Shown here: in pieces, positions 27,992 to 37,260 of the stretch
Layout: the number at the start of each line of letters is the position of its first letter
How positions within the stretch are numbered: the stretch's first letter is position 1
Source of the DNA: Enterobacter wuhouensis
Lineage (GTDB): Bacteria > Pseudomonadota > Gammaproteobacteria > Enterobacterales > Enterobacteriaceae
Direction of reading: 5' to 3'
Assembly: GCF_004331265.1 (NCBI RefSeq)
Contig: NZ_SJOO01000001.1
Coordinates: 496,001-560,000, forward strand
Length of the DNA stretch: 64,000 bases
Translations under genes and position numbers: made by a program
Notes under the pieces: generated by a model
What the model was told of the DNA's origin: nothing
Database searches by the model: none
Seen by the model: only the letters and a program-made list of their open reading frames with translations

Positions 27992-28939
27992 ATGAATAAA
28001 ACAGAACAATCAGAGGGTGCTGCAGCTTACGCAGAAAGTCGCCTGGCGAACGATCCGCCGCTGAGGGCAGTCCGCGCCTTTGAGGCCATTGCCCGGCTTG
28101 GCAGCGTGACGCTGGCGGCGCAGGAGCTGGATATTTCGCCGTCCGCCGTGAGCCATCAGCTCAAGGTGCTGGAAGGGTATCTGCAAATGCCGCTGACGGA
28201 ACGCCAGGGGCGCAGGCTGGCGCTGAGCCAGCACGGGCGGGATTACTATCGTTCTATCCGCGCCGCGTTCAACGTGCTGCGCCAGGCAACGGAACACCTC
28301 GTGGAGCAGGCGCAAACGCGGCAGGTGACGATAAGCCTGATCCCGCTCTTTGGCATGGGGTGGTTTATTCCTCGCCTGCCTGCCTTCATGCGCGCCAATC
28401 CGCAGACGGAAATTAACGTGGTATACGCCAACCACCGCAACTACCTGAGCGATGCCTCGGATATGTCCATTCGCTTTGGAAACGGGCAGTGGGCAGGCTA
28501 TCAGAGTGAAAAGCTGATTTCCGGGCAGATGGTGCCGGTGTGCAGCCGGGCATTTTTACGCATCCACGGGCATATCGACACGCCGGAGCAGCTGCTGCAA
28601 ATGCCGCTGCTGCACGACGAGGAGCGTTCAACCTGGCAGCAATGGTTTACCCGGCAGGGGGTGAAGCGTCCGGCGCGGCGCAGCGGCCCCATGTTTGAAG
28701 ATGGGCTGCTGACGCTGGCGGGAGTTCAGGCGGGTTTAGGCTGCGCCCTGATGCGCGAGCCGCTGATTGCGCCGTACCTGGAGAGCGGGGAGCTGGTGAA
28801 AATCTTCGATTTACCCATAGATGACGGGCGCGATTACTACCTTTGCGTGCGCTCGGATTCGGATATGACGGAGGACGGGAAGCTGCTGCAGAACTGGCTA
28901 CGACGGGCGGCCGGCAGCGAGCAGCCGCAGCGCGCGTAA
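27992..28939 (+). CDS. LysR-family regulator (GcvA-like), probable regulator of the thiazoline operon
   Basis: A 315-residue LysR-type regulator. A 20-residue N-terminal tail precedes PPLRAVRAFEAIARLGSVTL and the recognition helix segment ISPSAVSHQLKVLEGYLQMP, which is typical of the GcvA/AmpR branch. The effector domain runs about residues 110-305 (QVTISLIPLFGMGWFIPRL). It is divergent from the livH-like gene and ends at a bidirectional terminator, so its obvious target is the seven-gene operon at 21374-27821. The Pseudomonas ATC pathway is also described as having a dedicated regulator. The inducer is unknown. Confidence 0.88.
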   Translation: MNKTEQSEGAAAYAESRLANDPPLRAVRAFEAIARLGSVTLAAQELDISPSAVSHQLKVLEGYLQMPLTERQGRRLALSQHGRDYYRSIRAAFNVLRQATEHLVEQAQTRQVTISLIPLFGMGWFIPRLPAFMRANPQTEINVVYANHRNYLSDASDMSIRFGNGQWAGYQSEKLISGQMVPVCSRAFLRIHGHIDTPEQLLQMPLLHDEERSTWQQWFTRQGVKRPARRSGPMFEDGLLTLAGVQAGLGCALMREPLIAPYLESGELVKIFDLPIDDGRDYYLCVRSDSDMTEDGKLLQNWLRRAAGSEQPQRA

Positions 28940-28946
28940 GGCAAAA

Positions 28947-28973
28947 AAAAGCCAGCTTATTCAGCTGGCTTTT
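28947..28973. terminator. bidirectional terminator between LysR and porin genes
   Basis: AAAAGCCAGCT (28947-28957), loop TATTC, AGCTGGCTTTT (28963-28973). The A-run on one side and T-run on the other make it usable in both directions. Confidence 0.88.
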
Positions 28974-28986
28974 GCACGGGCAAGTC

Positions 28987-30096
28987 TTAGAACTGGTAGG
29001 TCAGACCCAGTGCCACGATGTTGTCGGTGCCGATGCCTGCCTGACGGGTAAACTTGTTATCGTCGAGCAGGTTGATTTTGTAATCCACGTAGGTGGACAT
29101 GTTTTTGTTAAAATAGTAGGTCGTGCCGACGTCTACGTATTTAACCAGATCCTGGTCACCGAAGTTCTCGATGTCTTTGCCTTTAGACTGCAGGTAGGCG
29201 ATGGAAGGGCGCAGACCGAAGTCGAACTGGTACTGAGCAACCACCTCGAAGTTCTGCGCTTTGTTTGCAAAACCGTAGATGTCTGAACGGTCGCCGTTAG
29301 AGGTACCGAAGCGGGTTGCATTGTAGGTCTGAGAATACTGCGCCGCGAGGTACACGTTGTTCGCGTCGTATTTCACGCCGCCGCTGTACACTTCTGCGCG
29401 ATCGCCTTCACCGTAAACGCCGGCAGCATTCTGGTCAGCGGTACGACGGGAAGAGGACATTGCACCACCCACGCTGAAGCCTTCACCCAGATCGTAGGTC
29501 AGGGAAGCGCCGTAGCCGTCGCCGTTCTGGTTCAGCAGGCTGCGACCGTTGGTGTTTTCGCCGCTCACGCTGCCGTTTTTGCCCTGGTACTGCAGAGCGA
29601 AGTTCAGGCCGTCAACCAGACCGAAGAAGTCCTGGTTACGGTAGGTTGCAACGCCGTTCGCACGAGACTGCAGGAAGTTGTCTGCACCGTAGGTGTCGCC
29701 GCCGAATTCTGGCAGAACGTCGGTCCAGGAGGTCACGTCGTAAATTACGCCGTAGTTACGACCGTAATCAAATGAGCCTGCTTCCGCAAACTTCAGACCG
29801 GCAAACGCCACACGAGTCCAGGACTGGTTGTCGCTTTCGTCTTTGTTGCCCTGAATCTGGTATTCCCACTGGCCGTAGCCGGACAGCTGGTCGTTAACCT
29901 GGGTCTCGCCCTTGAAGCCGATACGCATGTAGGTTTTATCGCCATCAGCGCCAGCATCGTCAGAGAAATAGTGCAGACCTGTTACTTTCCCGTACAGATC
30001 CAGTTTGTTACCGTCTTTGTTATAAATCTCAGCTGCGTTTACAACGCCTGCTGCCAGCATGGAAGTGACCGCCACTGCAACTAATTTAAGTTTCAT
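28987..30096 (-). CDS. ompD: general trimeric porin, OmpD/NmpC-like
   Basis: A 369-residue outer-membrane porin of the OmpC/OmpF/PhoE superfamily, predicted as a 16-stranded beta barrel. The signal peptide is residues 1-21 ([20 protein letters not shown], then A). [21 protein letters not shown] begins strand 1, the constriction-loop [13 protein letters not shown] is at about 122-134 of the precursor, and the protein ends in Phe (LGLTYQF), the Bam-recognition end. AAGGATT lies ahead of the ATG. The symbol rests on position beside yddG, as for Salmonella ompD; by sequence alone it could be called nmpC or ompN-like. A 631-bp gene-free stretch lies upstream. Confidence 0.88.
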   Translation of the reverse strand: MKLKLVAVAVTSMLAAGVVNAAEIYNKDGNKLDLYGKVTGLHYFSDDAGADGDKTYMRIGFKGETQVNDQLSGYGQWEYQIQGNKDESDNQSWTRVAFAGLKFAEAGSFDYGRNYGVIYDVTSWTDVLPEFGGDTYGADNFLQSRANGVATYRNQDFFGLVDGLNFALQYQGKNGSVSGENTNGRSLLNQNGDGYGASLTYDLGEGFSVGGAMSSSRRTADQNAAGVYGEGDRAEVYSGGVKYDANNVYLAAQYSQTYNATRFGTSNGDRSDIYGFANKAQNFEVVAQYQFDFGLRPSIAYLQSKGKDIENFGDQDLVKYVDVGTTYYFNKNMSTYVDYKINLLDDNKFTRQAGIGTDNIVALGLTYQF

Positions 30097-30727
30097 CTTA
30101 AATAATCCTTATAATTTTCTTTAGGTATTTCCTGAGCCATTTTTAAACGAATGCTAAACGAGGCTGCTCGTCAATGGCATGCTATTTTTAAGAATGTTGT
30201 AGCTCTCTTTCAATAATAAGTTTCAAATTATTAGCGATAATTTCAATTAGTGTGATCGCGATCGGAAAAATTGCCGTAAATGGGAAGGGGTGGATTAGAT
30301 TTTACTCAAATTACGATTATTTACGCGTCAATGCCGTTGGGGTGAATATAGTTTTCAGCAGGTGCTATTTCCCATCGGGACTATTGGGGATTTTAGTTTT
30401 CATAGCGATGCTGGAATATAAATACTTCAAGATAAACAGGTGCTTGAGTTTATTGCTGTGCAAAATGGCATCACGTTTTTTGAAACATCCAGAAACACAC
30501 TATTGCATTTAATGCTATATAGGACGTGAGTATATGCCGTGAATTAATAACGAAGGGGTGTCAGTTTGTGTCAATTAATGAAAAGGCGCTTACGGTAGGC
30601 GGTTAATATAAACAGAAGCTAAACGCGTTTGCTAACATTCTGATGAATATTTTGACGGGCGATCACATTTTAAATTTATGTTAATTATGTTGCCGGATTG
30701 AAATTAATCCGGCAACGGGCATAAGAA
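30097..30727. other. 631-bp gene-free, AT-rich region upstream of the porin
   Basis: This should hold the porin promoter and leader. A purine-rich ribosome site is present next to the porin start. A half-palindrome TGTGATCGCGATCGG near 30250 resembles only half of a CRP site. At the far end, GTTGCCGGATT (30689-30699) and AATCCGGCAAC (30706-30716) form an 11-bp hairpin that probably ends yddG or is a REP remnant. A reading frame at 30252-30512 has no homology I recognise and no credible start. I could not identify a small RNA. Confidence 0.5.
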
Positions 30728-31606
30728 TTATTTTCGGGTGGCGTACCAGCACAGCAGGGAGCCGGCGCATACCATTAGCGCGCCTTGCCAGAAGGCAAAC
30801 GACAGCGGCGAACTCAGCAATACGGCAGCCAGCGCGGCGGATAATACGGGCGTGAAATAGGAGACCGCAGCCAGTACGGTAACGTTGCCGTGGAGAATGC
30901 CGACATTCCATGACGCATAGCCAAATCCGAGCGCAACGCCGCACATTAAAAGCTTCACGACCACCGGGACACTGAACACCATTTCCGGCTGAGCGCTGAG
31001 GGCGTATTTCACCCACAGGCTAAGGGCGGTAAGCAATACGAAGAGCGTGATGCCGTTTTGCCCTCTGGCAAATTTGCTCGTCACGGTGCAGTAGGCCGCC
31101 CAGATAAAGGCTCCGGCAAAGGCCAGGGCATAGCTCAGCGGGCTGGAGACGACGTTGCGGACGATTTCATCAACGTGCAGTCCATTTTCGCCGCCTAATA
31201 CCCAACAAACTCCCAGCAGAGAAATCGCTAATCCCGGTATGACCCACAGATTGGATCGTTGTCCGTTAAACAAAATCGCAAATACAATCGTCAGGCTCGG
31301 CCAGAGATAATTCACCATGCCCACTTCAATGGCCTGCGAGCGCGTGGCGGCATAGCCCAGGGAGAGCGCCAGGCAAATTTCGTAACTGACAAACAGCACG
31401 CTGCCCGCAATAAGGTAGCGTGGCGAAAATTTACGAAGATCGGGAAATCCTACCGTCACCAGACACAGCAATCCGCTGACGGTGTATATCATCGCTGCAC
31501 CGCCAACCGGCCCAAGCCCCTCGCTCACGCTGCGAATCAGGCCCACCATCGTGCTCCATAACAGGATTGCCGCCAGTCCAATGAGCGTTGCTCTTTTTCT
31601 GTCCAT
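30728..31606 (-). CDS. yddG: aromatic amino acid exporter, DMT superfamily
   Basis: A 292-residue inner-membrane protein with ten hydrophobic helices in two EamA repeats, matching E. coli YddG. ATLIGLAAILLWSTMVGLIR (about 5-24) opens repeat one and ALSLGYAATRSQAIEVGMVN (about 80-99) is highly conserved; NVGILHGNVTVLAAVSYFTP is the repeat-two counterpart. YddG exports phenylalanine, tyrosine and tryptophan, and in Salmonella is linked with the OmpD porin in methyl viologen efflux. It is placed between porin and fdnG, as in related genomes. Confidence 0.95.
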   Translation of the reverse strand: MDRKRATLIGLAAILLWSTMVGLIRSVSEGLGPVGGAAMIYTVSGLLCLVTVGFPDLRKFSPRYLIAGSVLFVSYEICLALSLGYAATRSQAIEVGMVNYLWPSLTIVFAILFNGQRSNLWVIPGLAISLLGVCWVLGGENGLHVDEIVRNVVSSPLSYALAFAGAFIWAAYCTVTSKFARGQNGITLFVLLTALSLWVKYALSAQPEMVFSVPVVVKLLMCGVALGFGYASWNVGILHGNVTVLAAVSYFTPVLSAALAAVLLSSPLSFAFWQGALMVCAGSLLCWYATRK

Positions 31607-31974
31607 TACCTTGCCATCGCCATAAAAATCAAAGGAAAAATTTATAGCATTAATTCCTTTGCTGCTGCGAATAATTCTGTTAGCCCGCTAATCATAAAGA
31701 GGTAGCTAAATTCAGCGGGGGTGACTATTAAGGGGGCGAAAAAAGATGACCTTGATTTGACGCAAAAAAATCAGGGACTTTGATGTTAGTTTGCGGCCCG
31801 AAGTCTTAGCGCCTATCCCATTAGGCTATTTCATTCGCCATTTTGGCACCGGGCAGTGCTCGAAATCCTCACGTACTACGTGTACGCTCCGGTTTCTGCG
31901 CGCTGTCCGGTACCAAACTGGCTTCAACAATTACGCCTACTGGGATAGGCTCTTATTCGAAAACGAGGACAACA
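31607..31974 (+). promoter_or_regulatory. fdnG control region and long leader
   Basis: TTGAT-TTGA-CGCAA at 31752-31765 matches the FNR consensus in the left half and three of five bases in the right half, which fits anaerobic control of fdn. NarL heptamers could not be called reliably. The 144-bp palindromic element (31809-31952) lies between this site and the start codon, so it would be transcribed in the leader. The opposite end is the yddG promoter region. Confidence 0.5.
31809..31952. repeat. 144-bp palindromic element in the fdnG leader
   Basis: Imperfect terminal inverted repeats of 18 bp (31809-31826 GCGCCTATCCCATTAGGC; 31935-31952, whose reverse complement differs at three positions) enclose a second pair of 15-bp arms (31842-31856 and 31903-31917, 13 of 15 matching). 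The centre, near ACGTACTACGTGT, is also self-complementary. The whole unit could fold into one long hairpin. It looks like a mobile MITE-type or structured-RNA repeat of enterobacteria; I could not match it to a named family with certainty. Confidence 0.7.
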
Positions 31975-34900
31975 ATGGACGTCAGCCGCAGACAATTTTT
32001 TAAAATCTGCGCGGGCGGTATGGCCGGAACCACGGCAGCCATGCTGGGATTTGCTCCCAAAATGGCGCTGGCTCAGGCGCGCAACTTCAAGCTGCTGCGC
32101 GCCAAAGAGATCCGTAACACCTGCACATACTGCTCCGTAGGTTGTGGGCTTTTAATGTATAGCCTGGGCGATGGCGCGAAGAACGCCAAAGAAGCGATTT
32201 ATCATATTGAAGGGGATCCGGACCATCCGGTAAGCCGCGGGGCGCTTTGCCCGAAAGGGGCGGGGCTGCTGGACTATGTTCACAGCGAAAATCGCCTGCG
32301 CTATCCGGAATACCGCGCGCCGGGTTCCGATAAGTGGCAGCGTATCTCCTGGGATGAGGCCTTCTCCCGTATTGCCAAATTAATGAAAGCCGACCGCGAC
32401 GCCAACTTTATTGAAAAGAACGAGCAGGGCGTAACGGTTAACCGCTGGCTTTCCACCGGGATGCTGTGCGCATCTGCGGCAAGTAATGAAACCGGCATGC
32501 TGACGCAAAAATTTGTGCGCTCCCTCGGCATGCTGGCGGTAGACAACCAGGCGCGCGTTTGACACGGACCAACGGTAGCAAGTCTTGCTCCAACATTTGG
32601 TCGCGGTGCGATGACCAACCACTGGGTTGATATTAAAAACGCTAACGTCGTGGTGGTGATGGGCGGTAACGCCGCTGAAGCACACCCTGTCGGCTTCCGC
32701 TGGGCGATGGAAGCAAAAAACAACAACGATGCGACGGTTATCGTCGTCGATCCGCGCTTTACGCGTACGGCATCGGTGGCCGATATCTATGCGCCAATCC
32801 GCTCCGGTACGGACATTACGTTCCTGTCCGGCGTGCTGTTGTACCTGATCGAAAACAACAAAATTAACGCGGAATACGTTAAGCACTACACCAACGCGAA
32901 CCTGCTGGTGCGGGATGATTTTACCTTCGATGATGGGCTGTTTAGCGGATATGACGCCGAAAAACGCCAGTACGACAAGTCGTCCTGGAACTACCAGTTT
33001 GATGAAAACGGCTATGCGATGCGTGACGAAACGCTGACGCACCCGCGCTGCGTGTGGAACCTGCTGAAAGAGCACGTATCCCGCTACACGCCGGACGTCG
33101 TGGAGAACATCTGCGGCACGCCGAAGGCCGACTTCCTGAAGGTGTGTGAAGTGCTGGCCTCAACCAGTGCCGCAAACAGAACCACGACGTTCCTGTACGC
33201 GCTGGGCTGGACGCAGCATACCGTCGGCGCGCAGAACATCCGCACCATGGCGATGATCCAGCTGCTGCTCGGCAACATGGGGATGGCGGGCGGCGGCGTG
33301 AACGCGCTGCGCGGTCACTCCAATATTCAGGGGCTGACCGACCTCGGCCTGCTGTCGACCAGCCTGCCGGGCTACCTGACGCTGCCGTCTGAGAAACAGG
33401 CCGATCTGCAAACCTATCTGGCGGCGAATACGCCAAAAGCGACGCTGCCGGATCAGGTGAACTACTGGAGCAACTATCCGAAGTTCTACGTCAGCCTGAT
33501 GAAATCTTTCTACGGCGACGCGGCGCAGAAGGAGAACGACTGGGGCTTTGAGTGGCTGCCGAAGTGGGATCAGGCCTACGACGTCATTAAGTATTTCAAC
33601 ATGATGGATAAGGGCAACGTCACGGGCTATATCTGCCAGGGCTTTAACCCGGTGGCCTCCTTCCCGGACAAAAACAAAGTCGTTCGCAGCCTGAGCAAGC
33701 TGAAGTACATGGTGGTTATCGATCCGCTGGTGACCGAAACCTCTACCTTCTGGCAGAACCACGGTGAATCGAACGATGTCGATCCGGCGTCGATTCAGAC
33801 CGAAGTGTTCCGCCTGCCGTCCACCTGCTTTGCGGAAGAGGACGGGTCTATTGCTAACTCCGGCCGCTGGCTGCAGTGGCACTGGAAAGGCCAGGACGCA
33901 CCGGGCGAGGCGCGTAACGACGGCGAGATCCTCGCCGGGATATACCATCGCCTGCGCGAAATGTACCGTACCGAAGGCGGCAAGGGCGCGGAGCCGCTGC
34001 TGAAGATGGGCTGGGACTACAAGCAGCCGGACCATCCTGAGTCTGAAGAGGTGGCGAAAGAGAACAACGGCGTGGCGCTGGCGGATCTTTATGACGCTAA
34101 CGGCAACCTGGTGGCGAAAAAAGGCCAGCTGCTGAACAGCTTCGCGCTGCTGCGCGACGACGGCACCACGGCGTCGTCCTGCTGGATCTACACCGGTAGC
34201 TGGACGGAGCAGGGCAACCAGATGGCCAACCGCGATAACGCTGACCCGTCCGGGCTCGGCAATACGCTGGGCTGGGCATGGGCGTGGCCGCTGAACCGCC
34301 GCGTGTTGTACAACCGCGCCTCGGCAGATATCAACGGCAAGCCGTGGGATCCGAAGCGCATGCTGATCCAGTGGAACGGGGCGAAGTGGACGGGTAACGA
34401 CATCCCGGACTACAACACCGCCGCGCCGGGCAGCAACACCGGGCCGTTCATCATGCAGCCGGAAGGTCTGGGCCGTCTGTTTGCCCTCGACAAGCTGGCG
34501 GAAGGGCCGTTCCCGGAACACTACGAGCCGATGGAAACGCCGCTGGGGACTAACCCGCTGCACCCGAACGTGGTTTCAAGCCCGGTGGTGCGAATCTACG
34601 AAGAGGATGTGCTGCGCCTGGGCAAAAAGGACAAGTTCCCGTACGTGGGAACGACCTATCGCCTGACCGAGCATTTCCACACCTGGACCAAGCACGCACG
34701 GCTTAACGCCATCGCGCAGCCGGAACAGTTTGTGGAGATCAGCGAAACGCTGGCGAAGGTGAAGGGCATTGCCAACGGCGACCGTGTGACGGTAAGCAGC
34801 AAGCGCGGCTTTATTCGTGCCGTTGCCGTGGTCACCCGCCGTCTGCAGTCGCTGAACGTGCACGGCCAGCAGGTGGAAACCGTCGGTATTCCGCTGCACT

Positions 34901-35022
34901 GGGGCTTTGAGGGCGTGGCGCAGAAAGGCTACATCGCCAACACCCTGACGCCAAACGTCGGCGATTCCAACTCGCAAACGCCGGAGTACAAAGCGTTTCT
35001 GGTCAACATCGAGAAAGCGTAA
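31975..35022 (+). CDS. fdnG: formate dehydrogenase N, alpha subunit (selenocysteine, Tat-exported)
   Basis: The 1015-residue catalytic subunit oxidises formate to CO2 in the periplasm with bis-MGD and selenocysteine. The reading frame crosses an in-frame UGA at 32560-32562, codon 196, exactly the Sec position of E. coli FdnG, and a SECIS hairpin follows. The Tat signal is at residues 4-10 (SRRQFFK), and the [4Fe-4S] motif is CTYCSVGCGLLMYS (about 44-57) with the later CPKG. The downstream frame continues through ATG 32611 to a normal end, so automated tools may split it into two genes. It is the first gene of fdnGHI. Confidence 0.97.
32560..32600 (+). promoter_or_regulatory. selenocysteine UGA codon and bacterial SECIS hairpin
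   Basis: UGA at 32560-32562 is followed at 32574-32591 by GGTAGCAAGTCTTGCTCC, which folds as a stem with a bulged T and an AGTCT-type apical loop, as in the fdhF SECIS (GGTTGCAGGTCTGCACC). Its distance from the UGA is the usual 11-12 bases. Confidence 0.9.
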
Positions 35023-35033
35023 GGAGCGATTAA

Positions 35034-35921
35034 ATGGCGATGGAAACACAAGACATTATCAAACGCTCCGCGACGAACCCGATAACGCCCGCGCCTCGCG
35101 CGCGGGATTATAAGGCAGAGGTCGCCAAGCTTATCGACGTCTCCTCCTGCGTGGGCTGTAAAGCCTGCCAGGTGGCCTGCTCGGAGTGGAACGATATCCG
35201 CGACGAGGTGGGGCACTGCGTCGGGGTCTACGACAACCCGGCGGACCTGAGCGCCAAGTCCTGGACGGTGATGCGCTTTAGCGAAACCGACCAGAACGGC
35301 AGGCTGGAGTGGCTGATCCGCAAAGACGGCTGTATGCACTGTGAAGATCCGGGCTGCCTGAAGGCGTGCCCGTCTGCCGGTGCGATTATTCAGTACGCCA
35401 ACGGGATCGTCGACTTCCAGCAGGACAACTGCATCGGCTGCGGATATTGCATCGCGGGCTGTCCGTTTAACATCCCGCGCCTCAATAAAGAGGATAACCG
35501 GGTCTATAAATGCACCCTGTGCGTGGACCGCGTCAGCGTGGGGCAGGAACCTGCCTGCGTGAAGACCTGTCCGACCGGGGCTATCCACTTCGGCACCAAG
35601 AAAGAGATGCTGGACGTGGCGCAGGAGCGGGTGGACAAGCTAAAAGCGCGCGGCTACGAGAATGCGGGCATTTACAACCCGCAGGGCGTGGGCGGTACGC
35701 ACGTAATGTACGTATTGCACCATAACGATCAGCCGGAGCTTTACCACAATCTGCCGAAGGACCCGGCGATTGATACGTCAATTAACCTGTGGAAAGGCGC
35801 GCTTAAACCGCTCTCTGCGGCGGGCTTTATCGCCACCTTTGCCGGGCTGATTTATCACTACATCGGGATCGGGCCAAACAAAGAGGTGGATGACGACGAG
35901 GAGGAGGAACACCATGAGTAA
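35034..35921 (+). CDS. fdnH: formate dehydrogenase N, beta (iron-sulfur) subunit
   Basis: A 295-residue subunit that carries electrons from FdnG to FdnI through four [4Fe-4S] clusters. Cysteine groups in order are [15 protein letters not shown] (about 39-53), [15 protein letters not shown] (about 101-115), [14 protein letters not shown] (about 134-147) and CTLCVDRV...CVKTCPTG (about 160-184). A C-terminal helix ([19 protein letters not shown]) anchors it to the membrane. It begins 11 bp after fdnG and overlaps fdnI by 8 bp. Confidence 0.97.
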   Translation: MAMETQDIIKRSATNPITPAPRARDYKAEVAKLIDVSSCVGCKACQVACSEWNDIRDEVGHCVGVYDNPADLSAKSWTVMRFSETDQNGRLEWLIRKDGCMHCEDPGCLKACPSAGAIIQYANGIVDFQQDNCIGCGYCIAGCPFNIPRLNKEDNRVYKCTLCVDRVSVGQEPACVKTCPTGAIHFGTKKEMLDVAQERVDKLKARGYENAGIYNPQGVGGTHVMYVLHHNDQPELYHNLPKDPAIDTSINLWKGALKPLSAAGFIATFAGLIYHYIGIGPNKEVDDDEEEEHHE

Positions 35922-36570
35922 GTCGAAAATGATCGTGCGCACGAAGTTTATCGACCGCGCCTGTCACTGGACGGTGGTGATCTGCTTCTTCCTGGTGGCG
36001 GTATCGGGGATTTCGTTCTTCTTCCCGACGCTGCAGTGGCTGACCGAAACCTTCGGGACACCGCTGATGGGGCGTATTCTGCACCCGTTCTTCGGCGTGC
36101 TGATCTTCGTGGTGCTGATGTTTATGTTCGTGCGCTTCGTGCATCACAACATCCCGGACAAGCAGGATATTCCGTGGGTGAAAGGGATCGTTGAAGTCCT
36201 GAAAGGGAACGAGCATAAGGTCGCGAAGGTGGGCAAGTACAATGCCGGACAGAAGATGATGTTCTGGACCATCATGAGCATGATCTTTGTCCTGCTGGTG
36301 ACCGGGGTGATTATCTGGCGCCCCTATTTTGCGCACTACTTTCCGATTCAGGTGATTCGTTACGCGCTGCTGATCCACGCGACGTCCGCCATCATTCTGA
36401 TCCACGCCATCCTGATCCATATGTATATGGCCTTCTGGGTGAAAGGATCGATTAAAGGGATGATTGAAGGGAAGGTGAGCCGCCGCTGGGCGCAAAAACA
36501 CCATCCGCGCTGGTACCGTGACGTTGAACGTCTGGAAGCGAAAAAAGAGAGTACGGAAGGGATTAAGTAA
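35914..36570 (+). CDS. fdnI: formate dehydrogenase N, gamma (cytochrome b556) subunit
   Basis: A 218-residue membrane subunit that passes electrons to menaquinone through two haems b. Four hydrophobic helices are visible. Histidines suited to haem binding lie in [12 protein letters not shown] (about 16-27), HPFFGVLIF (about 56), [20 protein letters not shown] (about 154-173). ATG 35914 is chosen because it matches the E. coli FdnI start. A weak GC hairpin at 36581-36606 follows. Confidence 0.96.
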   Translation: MSKSKMIVRTKFIDRACHWTVVICFFLVAVSGISFFFPTLQWLTETFGTPLMGRILHPFFGVLIFVVLMFMFVRFVHHNIPDKQDIPWVKGIVEVLKGNEHKVAKVGKYNAGQKMMFWTIMSMIFVLLVTGVIIWRPYFAHYFPIQVIRYALLIHATSAIILIHAILIHMYMAFWVKGSIKGMIEGKVSRRWAQKHHPRWYRDVERLEAKKESTEGIK

Positions 36571-36580
36571 GGTGAGTCCT

Positions 36581-36606
36581 GCGCCGTCGGCTTTGCCCGG
36601 CGGCGC
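36581..36606 (+). terminator. GC-rich hairpin after fdnI
   Basis: GCGCCGTCGG (36581-36590), loop CTTTGC, CCGGCGGCGC (36597-36606), ten pairs with one T-G wobble. It is not followed by a T-tract, so it may be a REP-like or mRNA-stabilising hairpin and not a true terminator. Confidence 0.5.
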
Positions 36607-36646
36607 TTCGCTTGCGCAGACAGGATAAATGCCTGACCGGCTGGCG

Positions 36647-36970
36647 TCATGTGTTAGTCAATAAACGATCGATTGCCGCGATAACGTCATGACGTGTGTT
36701 GCGTAAATTACAAACAAAGTCTTTAGGGTTAATTTTGCTGTTGTTAAGGTTCGTTATCATTGGCGAATAAATTAGAAACGTTTCAAAATCGATATTTACT
36801 CCAGGAGCCAGATGGCTCTGCCATAACGGTAACGTAGTGTGTTTCGCCAGCGGCACAATTACGCGCGTGGCAAGATCGTCATAACAATCATCCTGAATGA
36901 GCATATAGTAGGGAAGATTTTCCCGGGTAGCTGCCGATGTATTACGGTAAATATTAAATTGTCGCAGCAT
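36647..36970 (-). CDS. ccdB: CcdB-family toxin
   Basis: A 107-residue protein resembling CcdB, the DNA gyrase poison of type II toxin-antitoxin systems. It starts RQFNIYRNTSAATRENLPYYM (first 20 residues typical), has RVIVPLAKHTTLPLWQSHLAP in the middle, and ends with the HDVIAAIDRLL helix. The F-plasmid CcdB C-terminal Trp-Gly-Ile that contacts gyrase is replaced by LLTNT, so gyrase targeting cannot be taken for granted. It overlaps the ccdA stop by one base (TAATG). AT-rich compared with the fdn and ppk2 genes on either side. Confidence 0.85.
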   Translation of the reverse strand: MLRQFNIYRNTSAATRENLPYYMLIQDDCYDDLATRVIVPLAKHTTLPLWQSHLAPGVNIDFETFLIYSPMITNLNNSKINPKDFVCNLRNTRHDVIAAIDRLLTNT

Positions 36971-37158
36971 TAAAGCACCCTGAAAAAATCATCGTCAGTA
37001 ATGGTTCCATGTTTTTCCACAAACTCATTCATTGTTCGAATAAATGAACGATCCGCTTCCGATGGCTGACGCGGGGCAACGACGTCTGACGCGGTGCGGC
37101 GCGGCGGTGCTGTTGGTTTGATACGTCGGGAGGGCGTGTGGTCTGCTGTGTGTTTCAT
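36970..37158 (-). CDS. ccdA: CcdA-like antitoxin, atypical
   Basis: A 62-residue antitoxin-like protein immediately before ccdB. The C-terminal part (EADRSFIRTMNEFVEKHGTI, then TDDDFFRVL) is the toxin-binding tail seen in CcdA homologues. The N-terminal 30 residues are basic and proline-rich (SRRIKPTAPPRRTASD) and do not show the usual ribbon-helix-helix DNA-binding fold. I chose ATG 37158 because of a strong AAGGAGAT site; a longer frame to 37185 lacks one. How the pair is autoregulated is unclear. Confidence 0.75.
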   Translation of the reverse strand: MKHTADHTPSRRIKPTAPPRRTASDVVAPRQPSEADRSFIRTMNEFVEKHGTITDDDFFRVL

Positions 37159-37260
37159 CAATATCTCCTTTGTTGGTGCGGCCATTATCGACCGCAGCCA
37201 ACAAAAAACAATACCCTTTGCTCTGGTAATATTAACTCTGCGAGCCGTCTTCCAGTAATC

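Noticed and set aside
30240..30270. CRP-like site upstream of the porin
   Set aside because: TGTGATCGCGATCGG matches only one half of the consensus.
30252..30512. 86-codon frame in the porin upstream region
   Set aside because: No credible ribosome site and low-complexity AT-derived sequence; I treat the region as non-coding.
31791..32003. Short plus-strand frame over the palindromic element before fdnG
   Set aside because: It arises inside the inverted-repeat element, with no ribosome site or known homologue.
32560..32562. Stop codon that would make fdnG a pseudogene
   Set aside because: The codon aligns with the conserved selenocysteine and is followed by a SECIS hairpin.
33160..34563. 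467-codon open frame on the minus strand
   Set aside because: It lies wholly antisense to fdnG, is Arg/Gln/His-rich and shows no recognisable domain.
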